The notes below the pieces were generated by a model that was given only the letters and a program-made list of their open reading frames with translations, had not been told where the DNA came from and searched no databases. A stretch of 64,000 nucleotides of DNA, from the NCBI GenBank assembly GCA_026168455.1, contig JANSJX010000053.1, positions 1-64,000 of the forward strand, written 5' to 3'. Shown here in pieces: positions 24,567-36,276 of this stretch. A program made the position numbers and the translations under genes. The stretch comes from Theocolax elegans (Eukaryota; Arthropoda; Insecta; Hymenoptera; Cerocephalidae). Position 1 is the stretch's first letter. Each line of letters begins with the position of its first letter.

Positions 24567-25728
24567 TATTTATATATATATATTACTTAAGTAAATATAT
24601 CGTTTTAATAAAATGAAGTAAAAATTTGAGAAACATTCTTTTAACTGTCACAAAGTAAATAAATATTGCTTACTTTTAGAATATGTATACTTTAATTTAG
24701 TATAAATGTTCTCAAATTCAATTATATTTTCTTTGAGATCAAATCAACATGTTCTGAAAGTCAATGTCAATTAGACCAAAGATTAGTTTCAACAATTTAG
24801 AATAATTTATGAAATATATATAATAAAAGTTTTTTTATTTATTTAATATTTTTTATACTTTTAACATATGTTTAATCCCAAATAACATAATATGCAAGAA
24901 AAGTAATCGCATAAAACCTTTTAAATCCGTCGTGTAATATTTAAATAATGATTTTTATGATAGTGTGTGAATATTTAAGAACTTTACTTGTCTAAAAAGA
25001 TTATTTTTTTATTTTTTAAATTCTACAAAAAGGAAAATAATAATAAAATGTAAGTTTTATAAAATCTAAAACATTTAATATCTGTGGTGCTGCTCAAAAC
25101 AATTAAGTTAAGCCCAAGTTTATTAAACAGAGTTTGCACCGTTTTTACAATATTATTTAATATAAATAGATACTCTTTCATGTAGAAAAGCCAGAATATC
25201 CATAAATAAACTAAAAATTTCAAAGATAGGTCTTGCAAACTCAAAAAGTGGACTTATATACTTTCTGCACAAATTCAAAATAAAAGAATTCGACAAAATT
25301 AAAAAATATTATTTCTAGTAACAATATTTATAACCCAACAAAATTGAAAGTTAAATCATTCATTAAAAGTACACTTTTTTGTAATAATGTCTGTACGTAT
25401 TAAAGCAATCTTTGTAAACCGTCCAATATAAGAAAAACATTAAAAAATATTTCGAACTACGAAGAACTACCTTAAGTAATTGTCAAGACATTTCGTACAT
25501 ACGTTGTAGAAAGAAATAAATTCCCTTTAAGAACTAATTTAAATTTATAAAATTAATAAATAATAGTACAGTCATAACTGAATAAAAATGTAATTATAAC
25601 TTTAACAACTTTAAAATTTATTAATTATCTATTTAATTTTTAGCTACGTTATTTTCTAACTTTCTGAATAACATACTTTTTATTTAAACCAATTAAAATT
25701 AAATTTTATAGTAAAAACCATTACTTAC
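24567..25728. other. AT-rich intron remainder of the DUF7869-type gene
   Basis: No supportable ORF or repeat between the TIR block and the candidate first exon. Confidence 0.4.
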
Positions 25729-25756
25729 AATCACTGCAGTTTGGCCAAATATGCAT
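25729..25756 (-). CDS. Candidate first coding exon of the DUF7869-type gene
   Basis: Reads MHIWPNCSD plus one base, followed by a consensus GTAAGT donor. The leftover base joins exactly to the acceptor at 20152 to give an in-frame Tyr-Asp-Asp-Asp. Very short, so it rests on phase and donor quality alone. Confidence 0.4.
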
Positions 25757-26139
25757 TTTCTGCTCACAAAACGTTTATTATTATCTATTCGAGTTCGTGT
25801 CCAAAAAGGTACTGCGAAGACAAACAACAAATCACGCTTGAGAAGTCCTTCAGACCTTTAAGCGTATACGTAACGATAGTCTTAGGCGCTTCCACACAAT
25901 TCCTGTTATAGGTTAGACACACTATAATTCTTCAAAGAATCACGTATTATAGTAATTGTCATATTTTTCTCTCCGTGTATGTAAGCTAGGAAAGGACTTA
26001 CTGAGAGTATTTACTAATAAATATGAAAATGAAAATTTTCGTGTAAAACGTTTCTGAGCATTGATCAATTCGATTATTATAAATATACTTATGCAAACTT
26101 AATTTTAATTAAATAACAACATGTTATATATTAAATTAA

Positions 26140-26575
26140 TTGTACAAGTACTTACGTAGATTTCTATTTATCATAGTTCAATGTTGAATCAAAATTATTA
26201 TAAAGAACTTACATTAATCGGTGCGAACTTTAATTTTCAACAAGTAAGTAGTATTCAGTCACATTTTTACACGAAAAACTTACTCAAAAGATTGTGTGTA
26301 AGCTTTTATTTAACATTTTATAATGAGACTACACGACTTACGTCACTTTTACCCGACGGAAAGTCACTTACGGTAGTTTTTCCATATTACTTTAATCAAT
26401 TTCAAAATTATCAGTTACTTACGATATTTTTTTTAAGTTTTTTTAGAAAAACAGCATGTTATATTACCTTAATTTTTTAATAGATAAATTCAACAATTTC
26501 TACGGAATTCATTGATACCAAAAACTCATTTTCGAAAAAAATGTCACTTATGTATGTTTTTCTTTTTCACGGCAG
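26140..26575. repeat. Subterminal ACTTACG-type repeats of the large transposon
   Basis: CTTACG/CTTACA/CTTACT motifs occur about eight times (near 26151, 26208, 26280, 26336, 26367, 26418), spaced 30-70 bp, before the 19-bp TIR. GTACTTACG also occurs near the left end (about 12440). Subterminal motif clusters bind transposase in several DNA transposon groups; the role here is inferred. Confidence 0.45.
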
Positions 26576-26591
26576 TACGGATCACTTCAAG

Positions 26592-27041
26592 TTTTTTTTT
26601 TTTTTTTTTTTGTTATTTAACGTCGCTCTATTTATGCTGCCAGGGCTAATCAGCGACGGAGGTGAACGGTGTGTCTGTAAACAAAGCACATATAGTTGAA
26701 ACAGTGGTGCTTATGTCCATCGGAAGATATCATCGGTCACTGTAATTAGTCTAATAATTACAGTTTCCTGTCCTCCCGATGGAACCACCGCGATCCTCTT
26801 TACATCTTCGCGTCCCTAACGTTCCCTATAGTTCAGATGCCCGTGCCTCTCATGCACTGACAAGTGCACGAAACGCACGCGCACCTGAATTGGCGTCACA
26901 TTATAGTGACACGCCGAGCCACTGAGTCGCGGTGTTCGAAAAATGCACATGAAAAAATTTTCAGAGGTACACGTCTGGGATCGAACCCACGACCCTCGAT
27001 GTGAGAGTCGGGAGCTCTACCCATGAGCCACCGTAACTATA
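26592..27041 (-). mobile_element. Full-length tRNA-derived SINE with 11-bp target duplication
   Basis: ATCACTTCAAG lies at 26581-26591 and 27042-27052. On the minus strand it begins GGTGGCTCATGGGTAGAG (A box), then GGGTTCGATCCC (B box), a ~330-bp body and the tail GCATAAATAGAGCGACG, ending in poly-A. The tail and the GTGGTGCTT body motif match the SINE at 10588-10801, but the tRNA head differs. Confidence 0.9.
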
Positions 27042-27078
27042 ATCACTTCAAGTTCTATATATTCTTTCGAATTTACTA

Positions 27079-27955
27079 ATGAGTGTTGCGTACGTTTCAA
27101 ATTTATTAAAGCGATGGGATTTGTCGGACGATATAATTAAAACTTTTAAAGGTAAGTGTAATTAGATTTTATTTTTATCTTAAAAAATTAATTTTTGGAT
27201 TGGTCAATATATTAATTAAATAATATTGATATTATTTCTTTGCACTATTATTAATTTACTGTAATTGATTAATTTCGCTACATTTGTCTTGAAACCATTG
27301 TTTAAAAATTTCATTGATTTGTTTATCTAAATAAATAAAAAACATAAGCTCTTTAAAGTTTTTTCTTTTTTTTTACTTCCAGAAAATGAGATAGATGAGT
27401 ATGCATTACTAAGATTAACTCCAAGTCTTATGCAAAACTTGATAAAGAAAGCAGGACCATTAATTCGTTTTCAAACTGAATTGGATAAATACAAAAATAC
27501 AATAGCTGATGTTAAATCAGCATCTAAGGTTAGTATAAAATTATAATTTAAAATCTTGAATTAAAATCATAGTTATTATAGTAATAGTAAATTAAACATC
27601 AAAATAAGTATTATAGAATTTTTTTCGTTCGCGCACATTATCTGTTATTTTATTTCACGTTGTTTTTAACAAAAATTTAAAAACTATTGTTTACGACTTG
27701 ATATAAAAAGTAATTTACACTCTTGTTTTCACTAATAATTTATTAATTTATTATTCTTATAAAGGATTCTGACGATTGTTGCCCTCCAGCACCTAAAATA
27801 AAAAAAATTGAAGACCTAAATTGCACTAAATTTTAAAGTAGACTAAAGATTTAAAACTTATAAACATTAATTGTCATATTTAGGAAGTGTCTACATTTAT
27901 CCAACCTTTATTAATATCGGAAGGTACATTTGATACTTTATTGATTAAAGTATAA

Positions 27956-27986
<31 letters not shown>

Positions 27987-29280
27987 AAATATAATTATTT
28001 AACTTTTAGATGCTTTAGATTTAGAGCACGCTTGTATTGTGTGCTCAAAATCATCTGAATCTTCAACGCTTTCCCTTGAATCGAATGTAAGTTTAATTAG
28101 TTTGCCTGGAAAATGCAACACATCAACTGACAGTTGCAGTTTATTTAAACAAAATAATATTATTGTGAGTAACCTCACACCAGGAATATCAGAGGCATTT
28201 GTAAGTAAAGAATTGATATAATAGTACCATCGGATTATTGGTATAAAAACAAATGAATGAAGTTGAATAATAAACTTATATATTTACAGAATTTACACCA
28301 TATTCTTTCATCAAACCCTACTGGACAGTTAATTTTGAATTTCTTTGAACGTAATACGAAATTAAATGATCATCACAGAAATCTTCTTTCTCAATGCATA
28401 ATAGACCACGAATTGAAGGATAATATTAACAAATAGTAAGTTCATTGTAAAAATTAAAACTTTGTTTCAAAAAAGTTGTATTGAGTATTATATTCTAACA
28501 TACTTAATCAATATTTACAGATTTACAAAAGATAGAGCACAATTTATAACCTCCCAAATTTTGCAATATTTCAATGCTAAAGCAGAAACAGAATTTCAAG
28601 TATTATTATACTTAATCTAAGCATAAATTTTTCTTTCTATATACTTTTATAAGTAATATTAACATTGTTTATAATGCGTATAAATATTTAGTCAACTTGG
28701 CATGACTCATCTAAAGGATCATCAAAAGGGAAACTATTTACTAGATATCATAATGTAAGAAGGAAATGTATTAAAAATGGATTGATTCAAAAAACAAATT
28801 CTAATAGGAATAGTGAAGATTTCATCGAAGAAGGTAAATTTACATATAATTATAGATACATGTATGATACAGTATGATACAGTATGATACATGTCATCAT
28901 TGCATAAAATTTAGGCTTCCAAAATCTAGTTTTTGATACTGAAGAATTAAATAATTTGACTTTGTGGCTAAAAAACAACGTAACACCGTGGACAACCGTT
29001 ATCGAATACTGAAAACAAACTTCTTCTTCGGACTGATTTTTCAAATAATACAGAGCAATATGTGTTAGTTGATAAGATATTATACCCGCTAGAATCACCA
29101 CTGAAAGCTATTGACCTGACATTTAAAGCTGTGCATGCTTTACATGCAAGTTATGCAACGGAAGTAGAACAAATATGGTTGTTTTTGCAAAAATCTGTAT
29201 TTAAATTCACAACTAAATGGGATCGCAAAATGTCTGCTGTCGAAAGTTTAGTAAACGAATTCGAAGTTTTTCGTACTTAA
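27079..29280 (+). pseudogene. Second SAM-type transposon gene (decayed)
   Basis: Exons by phase: 27079-27151 (MSVAYVSNLLKRWDLSDD), 27383-27528 (EIDEYALLRLTPSLMQNLIK), 27765-27837, 27884-27923, 28010-28200, 28290-28435, 28521-28599, 28692-28833, 28916-29280. Exons 1-2 form a SAM-like fold typical of the family. Exon 5 has a CxxC (HACIVC). Exons 6-8 carry the helical module (SNPTGQLILNFFERNTKL, DRAQFITSQILQYF, STWHDSS). The last exon has a WTTV region and ALHASYATEVEQIWLFLQ. Damage: TAA ending exon 3, TAA formed at the 28435/28521 junction, and a frame slip near 29000. It stands just upstream of a tnp2-like ORF on the same strand, so the two may be partner genes of one element. Confidence 0.5.
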
Positions 29281-29396
29281 TTTTAATTAATATATATACC
29301 TTAAGAATTTGAATAATAGTTAGATTTGAAAGTTAAGTTAACAAACGCAATTATTGTTATTACAAGCTATTATTTGTAAAGTATTCAATCATTATA

Positions 29397-31845
29397 ATGT
29401 GGCGTTGTCATGTTTTCTTCGAAATGTTATTAAAACCCAATGAACTAAAATGTCATTAATTATCTGCTCATCCAAAAGTAAACAAATGCAAATGTTTGGA
29501 AGAAAGTTGTTATCGATCATACGACAGTTTAACAGTATTTATAAAACATATTCAAAATAAACATGCAAATGTTGATTTAAAAAGGGAATACTTATCGAGC
29601 GCAAGTATTAAAGATTTAAAAAAGGTTCCTCTGTCTTCGACAATTATTACAAAAGAATTGCATTGACCTATTATTTCATTAGAATTAATAGACAAGTTTA
29701 ATTCAGAAACGAAAGAAAAGTGCTATAATTTTGTATCTAAACTTTATACGAATACTTCAATTCCAGTTAAAAATTTACAGACAATTCTAAAAGATATATC
29801 TGAGTTATGTGGGACTGCATACTTGAATACCCTACAAAATCTGTTATTGGAAATATTAAAACAAAATAAAATAGATTCTACAATTTTATTAATTTTAACA
29901 GATTTATTTAATATATTACATATTCCCTTATTAGAAAGCATATCGTCACTGCATAAAATAACAAAATATTTAGAACAATCTAATTGTTATGTTGCTCCGA
30001 AACAGTACTAAATTGCTAGTAAATTTGTCAAAAGATTTAAAAATAAAAAACTTTGCGGAAAAATTATTTATGCATGTGGTCAATATGTACCGCTACAAAG
30101 TACGTTAAAACTATTTTTGGAGTTACCTAACGCTTCTAATACGATAATGTGCTATATGGAGTATTTAAACAAAAATGACAAATGTATTAGAAATATTATT
30201 CAGTGCCCAATTTGGAAAGAAAAAATTAAAAATATCAAAAACGGTGAAATAGTATTTCCTCTGTTCATTTATTACGACGATGTAGAACCTAATAATGCTT
30301 TAGGAGCACATTTAGGAAAATTAGGTACAGTATATGCATCAATTGCATGTTTGCCACCTGAATATCAATCGTGTTTGACAAATATATTTTTACTTTTGTT
30401 ATTTAATTCTAAAGATAGGGCACTATATGGAAACAAGGCAACATTTAGACGTTTAATCAATGCTTTGAATTTATTGGAAAAAAATGGTATAAAAGTCATG
30501 ACTACAGAAGGAGAAAAAGAAATATACTTTGTTTTAGCATTAATTTTAGGCGATAACCTTGGCATTCATAGTATACTTGGTTTTACCGAAGATTTTCGAA
30601 ATGCTTATACATGTAGATTTTGTAAAGTTCCTGCTTTCGTAAAAAATAAATTGTATCATGAAGATTCTGCTATGTTACGGACAAAAGAAAATTATTCTGA
30701 ATATGTAAAAACAGCAAATGTAAGTTTGACTGGAGTAAAAGATGAATTCGTGTTTAATGAAGTGCAATAATTTCATGTAGTTCAAAATTATTCGGTTGAT
30801 ATGATGCATGATGTGTTAGATGGGGTTTGCCACTTCGATATGTTATTATTACTTAATTATTATATTTTTGAGGCTAAATTCTTCACACTTGACAATTTAA
30901 ACGACCGATTGAGATGGTTTGATTACGGAGAAATTGAAAAACGATATCCACCACAACCTATTAAAGAATGCCGTATACTAAAAGAAAATAAGCTTAAAAG
31001 ACAGCTAGAGAAATGTTATGTTTTGTAAAATATTTTGGTTTGCTTGTAGGAGACTTTGTTCCAGAAGGTGATAAATACTGGAGTTTATATATATTATTGA
31101 GAGAAATAGTAAATATTGTTATGGCTAAAGTACTTTCACGAAATACTCCAGAGCATTTACAAGTTTTAGTAGTAGAGCATAATAGTCTTTTTATTGAATT
31201 ATCCAAAACCAATTTGAAACCCAAAATGCATCATCTAACACACTACCCACAAATTTTTACAATATCCGGACCTTTTGCATTCTACTCTAGTATTCGATAT
31301 GAATCCAAGCATCAACATATTAAAAAATGTTGGCAAACCCTTTCGAGAGTAAATTTAATAAAAACAGCAGCTAAACGATATCAACTCAGTTGTAGTAATA
31401 GGTTCAAAATAAAAGAACCAATTTTGCCAAAACTGACCTGTCAAAATGTAAAGAAATTATTTTAAATCAATGTGAAAACATAGATAATTTTATGGCGTCC
31501 TTACCAAATAATATCAATATAAACAATACTTACCTGTTTGTAGAATCTATAAATTATAAAGGTACTGATTATAAGAAAGGTTTTGTTATTGTAATTAACG
31601 TTGATGTGAATCTTTCTCCAGTATTTGGAACCATCGAATTTATAATGATTCATGAAGAATTGCCTATATTTATCTATAGACTTTTTAATTATGTAGGATT
31701 TAACTACCATGCATATGCTTACGAAGTGATTTTATCAAAGAAATGGCAATGTATTAATATAGAATCATTGTACGATCCTCTGCCATTAAATGTGCACCTT
31801 GCAAGCGATGGCAAAACATATGTAATTTTAAAATATGTAATTTAA
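29397..31845 (+). pseudogene. EnSpm/CACTA (tnp2)-like transposase
   Basis: A single long frame from ATG 29397, broken by stops at 29457-29459, about 29665, 30009-30011 and 30768-30770, and frameshifts near 31010-31020 and 31465-31490. The N-terminus has a C2H2-like finger (KCLEESCYRSYDS then FIKHIQNKH). The core reads FPLFIYYDDVEPNNALG, LGTVYASIACLPPEYQS, LILGDNLGIHSILGF, AYTCRFCK, then VDMMHDVLDGV and IRYESKHQHIK. The spaced DD, H-D and E match what I recall of the DDE layout of tnp2/EnSpm transposases in animals. The C-terminal part (31492-31845) is in another frame. The 5' neighbour is the SAM-type gene. No CACTA-type terminal repeats were located. Confidence 0.6.
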
Positions 31846-31940
31846 GTATTATATTCCAATGTTTAAATGTGTAAATTACACAGCCACACAAAAAGAAAAT
31901 GTCAAAACCCACGGACCAGACCATATATACCTTATGTTTT

Positions 31941-32400
31941 TGAGGTCGCTGATTCCGAATCCGTGGTCCATTTGACCCCATCACCTCAGGGTCAAGGTCA
32001 GGTCAAGGTCAAATTTACAAAATTAACGGCAACCAAGGTTTAACAGTATACATATATGTTTTTGAGGTCGCTGATTCCGAATCCGTGGTCCATTTGACCT
32101 CATCACCTCAGGGTCAAGGTCAGGTCAAGGTCAAATTTACAAAATTATCGGCAACCAAGGTTTAACAGTATACATATATGTTTTTGATGTCGCTGATTCC
32201 GAATCCGTAGTCCATTTGACCCCATCACCTCAGGGTCAAGGTCAGGTCAAGGTCAAATTTACAAAATTAACGGCAACCAAGGTTTAACAGTATTCATATA
32301 TGTTTTTGGGGTCGCCGAATCCGAAACCGTGGTCCATTTGACTCCATCACCTCATAGTGAAGTTTATTTGAAGGTAAAATCGACAAAATTCTGGTAAAAC
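31941..32400. repeat. Four tandem 122-bp units in the left arm
   Basis: GGTCGCTGATTCCGAATCCG starts units near 31941, 32063, 32185 and 32307, each with CTCAGGGTCAAGGTCAGG. The right arm has fewer copies, so the arrays changed after the palindrome formed or were never symmetrical. Confidence 0.9.
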
Positions 32401-32419
32401 AAACCAAACTTCATGTCAT

Positions 32420-32719
32420 TTATTTTTTCTTACTATACCTTACACGTTTCTCATCAAATGATCGGTGCAAAGGTTTCCTTTTACGTTTTTCCCCAGTAGT
32501 TTCACAATCTATTTTCAACATCCAGCAGTAGTCGGCCAACATACTAGCATCCCATCTACCTTGATAACGCTTCTCCATTACTTTAACATCTTGGTGAAAA
32601 CGCTCTCCCTGTTCTTCGCTATAATCGCCACAGTTTTCAGGAAAACTATCCAAGTGATTGTGCAGAAAATGTAGTTTGTAATTCATTAGGCAACCCATAT
32701 TCCCATAGTTCTCAACCAT
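32420..32719 (-). pseudogene. Transposon protein fragment, C-terminal (left arm)
   Basis: Encodes the last ~99 residues, including CGDYSEEQGERFHQDVKVM and YQGRWDASMLADYCWML. It differs from the right-arm copy (33184-33654) at few positions. The SEEQGERFHQD family is widespread in arthropod genomes (recollection); no named superfamily is claimed. Confidence 0.65.
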
Positions 32720-33042
32720 TTTAGATACAATTATTTTTTAATTTGGGCTTCTGCGATTACCCAAATTGTTTTCAGTAACTTCCTTAAAGCTAAGCGATGC
32801 AGCTTTCTCAATGTTTATCATGGAACTAATAAACTGGTCATCAGCCATCATTTTTCTAATTTCTGGACCGTCAAAAATACCTTCCTTCAATTTTGCATCT
32901 GGATTTTTTAGCCTGTATTTACAAAGACGCCATGTTTCTTGTGCTTATGGGATAGTAGAGACCGTGCAAAGCACTGTACAAATCATAAATGGCCTGAAAA
33001 AAAATCTCTCGAAGTCGGAAAGAGTAACGTTATTGCTACTCC

Positions 33043-33654
33043 ATGGTTGATCCGAAAAGAGTTCTCATTCCTCCATTACACATAAAACTTTGTGTGATGA
33101 AACAATTCGTTAAAGCTTTAGATAAAGATAGCTAGTGCTTCAAATACTTTCAAAGTAAATTTCCAAGTAAATCAGATGCAAAATTGAAGGAAGGTATTTT
33201 TGACGGTCCAGAAATTAGAAAAATGAAGGCTGATGACCAGTTTATTAGTTCCATTACAAACATTGAGAAAGCTGCATGGCTTAGCTTTAATGAAGTTACT
33301 GAAAACTTTTTGGGTAATCGCAGAAGCCCATATTACAAAGTAATTGTATCTAAAATGGTTGAGAACTATGGGAATATGGGTTGCCTAATGAATTACAACC
33401 TACATTTTCTGCACAATCACTTGGATAGTTTTCCTGAAAACTGTGGCGATTATAGCGAAGAACAGGGAGAGCGTTTTCACCAAGATGTTAAAGTAATGGA
33501 GAAGCGTTATCAAGGTAGATGGGATGCTAGTATGCTGGCCGACTACTGCTGGATGTTGAAAATAGATTGTGAAACTACTGGGAAAAAACGTAAAAGGAAA
33601 CCTTTGCACCGATCATTTGATGAGAAACGTGTAAGGTATAGTAAGAAAAAATAA
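33043..33654 (+). pseudogene. Transposon protein fragment, C-terminal half (right arm and centre)
   Basis: From the single-copy centre it reads VDPKRVLIPPLHIKL, VMKQFVKALDK, then a TAG nonsense near 33135, then KLKEGIFDGPEIRKM, NFLGNRRSPYYK, HNHLDSFPENCGDYS and EEQGERFHQD, ending in a basic tail at 33654. Motif order matches relatives I recall from arthropod transposons. A paralogous family with SEQSGKSIHRDF occurs on the minus strand at 57909-58640. Confidence 0.65.
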
Positions 33655-33950
33655 ATGACATGAAGTTTGGTTTGTTTTACAAGAATTTTGTCGATTTTAC
33701 CTTCAAATAACCTTTACTATGAGGTGATGGAGTCAAATGGACCACGGTTTCGGATTCAGCGACCCCAAAAACATATATGTATACTGTTAAACCTTGGTTG
33801 CCGTTAATTTTGTAAATTTGACCTTGACCTGACCTGGACCCTGAGGTGATGGGGTCAAATGGACCACGGATTCGGAATCAGCGACCTCAAAAACATAAAG
33901 TATATATGGTCTGGTCCGTGGGTTTTGACATTTTTTTTGTGTGGCTGTGT

Positions 33951-34450
33951 TATTATTAAGAATATTGTAAATTAATTAATACCGTGTAATTCTTAAAATT
34001 TTTATTTTGAACTAAAAAAATTGTTACATATTGTCATTGTTTAGAAATAATAATTGCAAAAAATGTGTATATAAAATGTTTAATTAAATAAAAACTAATT
34101 ATTCATATTATTTACATATTTCTCATTTTAATTTCATTATGCATTGAGGTTATTTTTAATTTCAATTACTAATTATAGTAGCAAAAACTTTGATTGTTAC
34201 AACCATTTTTACCACTGGTAGGAGTAGTCACTTTTTATTAGTTAATCTAGCGAACGAAAATTGCAATTCCCAAGTTATCACAAGATTCCCAACCATAGCC
34301 AAATATTTTGTTGCTCCGACCATTCTTTTTTTCCGTGCAGGATTTTTTCAAAAATTTAATCTTTTATTTTAAAAAAAATATTAAAACTTTAATTTATAAT
34401 TTGCTGATATTTATATACGGAAAATTATTGAACGTATGCCATTCTCTTAG
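33951..34450. other. AT-rich spacer
   Basis: No gene or repeat that I can support. Confidence 0.4.
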
Positions 34451-34932
34451 GATGAAGATATTATGGAAAAGGAGATAAAAAATACGTACAAAATACAACC
34501 GATTATAGTTTGCAGACCGACTAATAATAATACAAAAGGGAAGTTTTTTATACGGGCTGTGCATAGGATTATGGAAATTGGAGATGAATTCTTAGAAGCT
34601 CTAAATATTTCGATAAAATTGTATATTGTATTGCAAGAAGACTTTCCAAAAGATCTTAAAGATTTTTTCAATTTCTTTTTATTCATTTTAAAGATTGAGG
34701 AATGCAATGAAAATATTGTAGATATAATAAAGTGCTTAATGCAATACCAGAAGAAGTAGAAAATGAAGTAGATCAGAACATGCAGAATGATATGGAAGAA
34801 GAACTTGTACAAAATGAAATGGAAGAAAATAAAGTAGAGAATGAAATGGAAGAACCTGTACAAAATGAAATGAAAGAACGTGCACAAAATGGAATGGAAG
34901 AACAAAACATGCTACAAAATATACAAGATTAA
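34451..34932 (+). pseudogene. Possible terminal exon of a SAM-type transposon gene
   Basis: Follows an acceptor (TTCTCTTAG). It encodes GDEFLEALNISIKLYIVLQE and KDLKDFFNFFLFI, similar in pattern to the last exon of the gene at 27079-29280 (ALHASYATEVEQIWLFLQ). A frame slip near 34730 separates this from a repetitive acidic tail with NEMEE-type units ending 34932. It could be a displaced last exon of another copy. Identity is weakly supported. Confidence 0.35.
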
Positions 34933-35700
34933 ACTACAATTGTTGAAGTTAATAAATTATTATGTAATGTAAAAGAGTTATAAATTGCAGATTTTTAATA
35001 AATAAATGACATAATCTCTATAATTATAAAAACAATTATATGAATTTTAATGATTATTTCGTAATTTTTGATCGTATATCCTTAAAGTTGTTCACCATTT
35101 TCTATTAGTATTTAACTTCATTCATTCTTGAAATAATCGTGAAGTTTGACAATAAATAATTGTGATTTTCTTGTTGGCGAAGTTGTACAATTCCTTGCTT
35201 ATCCTAGAAAATGTAATTAAGAAAAAATTATTTATAAATATAAAAATAATTTGCTGCGCAACGATTTTTTCAAAATGTTTTAAACCAATTTTTTGCTAAT
35301 AAAACAGCTAAAATATAACTAAAAATATTAAAAATAGTTATAATGTTGCAAATTTTTACATATTGAATAACGCATATTTTCGTTAATTCTAAATATTCTT
35401 TTCCTGAAATTGCCTATCCAACTGTATTTCATGCAAAAATTTGCAAGATTATAACTATTTTTAATGTTTTTAGTTATATTTTAGATGTTTCATTAGGAAA
35501 AACGTTAATTAGAAGATTTTGAAAAAATTATGAAAAATATTAAAAATTAAATAACTATGAAACATAATATTACATATATGTATTTTAACTTTCATTCTGT
35601 ACCTGAAACATATCTCCGTAAAATACCTAAACGTATTTTCTTGATCATCCAAAGAATGAATTTTTGTAACTTTGTTTAAATTCTTGGAAAGATTGGTTAA
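34933..35700. other. AT-rich spacer with a local inverted repeat
   Basis: AAAAATATTAAAAATAGTTATAA near 35320 is echoed inverted near 35450, with a further TTTTGCTAAT / ATTAGGAAAA-like pairing outside, suggesting a degraded hairpin MITE at about 35260-35540. No gene. Confidence 0.35.
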
Positions 35701-36224
35701 ATTTTGAGGAAAGGTTCAAATAGGATAGCATATCGTCGCCTCTTACGAAGACTAGCACGCATTTTACGTCTTCCGCGAAAAGTAGTAGGTTATCAGTTTC
35801 TTTATGGAAGAACAGCACGTTTAGGGTTTTTACCGCGAAGACTAACACGTCTATGGTTTGCTCCACGAAAACTAGCATGTATGACCTTTTCTCCGCGAAT
35901 ACTAGCATGTTTGCTCTCCGCGAAGACTAGCACGTTTTCTCTCCGCGAAGACTAGCACGTTTTCTTCCCAAGTATTTTCAAATTCTAATGAAAGCTTTAG
36001 ATAACATTGGGAATTAAATAAAAATTAAAACATGAAAATTGATCAAGCTAGAGTCCTTCTCCTCTATTACGTTAATAAGTGTTCTTTTCAATAAATGACA
36101 AATGTAAATAGTATTCTTACCTGCATTGATAATGTGCAAAGAGAAATAATTCTAGAAATAAGATTAGAAATTAAAGATGTTTCAATGGTAGTACACAATA
36201 TTTATTTTTTAAATACATATTTAA

Positions 36225-36229
36225 TCTCT

Positions 36230-36274
<45 letters not shown>

Positions 36275-36276
36275 AC
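36225..36276. repeat. (CT)n microsatellite
   Basis: Nearly pure TC repeat. Confidence 0.95.

Larger units (their letters stand above)
12234..26575 (-). mobile_element. 14.3-kb DNA transposon encoding a DUF7869-type protein, with nested insertions
   Basis: Both ends carry CTGCCGTGAAAAAGAAAAA (direct at 12234, inverted ending 26575) and are flanked by TACG at 12230-12233 and 26576-26579, so a 4-bp target duplication. Inside, minus-strand exons at 25729-25756, 20151-19334 and 14064-12799 form one gene. Subterminal ACTTACG-like motifs are repeated near the right end. Subtracting the retrotransposon (14430-19041) and the TIR block (20204-24566) leaves about 5.4 kb. A 4-bp duplication is compatible with Sola or Chapaev-like groups; I cannot decide from sequence alone. 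Confidence 0.7.
31878..33950. mobile_element. 2.07-kb palindromic transposon with facing transposase fragments
   Basis: The ends ACACAGCCACACAAAAA (31878) and its complement (ending 33950) are inverted, and the arms are near-identical for several hundred bases. The arms contain opposite-strand copies of the same coding segment (32420-32719 minus, 33184-33654 plus). A single-copy centre of about 270 bp lies at 32902-33172. The left arm carries extra 122-bp tandem units. Target duplication not clear. Confidence 0.75.

Noticed and set aside
27010..27041. Possible functional tRNA gene
   Set aside because: A and B boxes are present, but the sequence continues into a SINE body with poly-A and is flanked by an 11-bp target duplication.
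35704..35955. Arg-rich 83-residue ORF
   Set aside because: It is the translation of the foldback repeat units; frames on both strands are open for the same reason.
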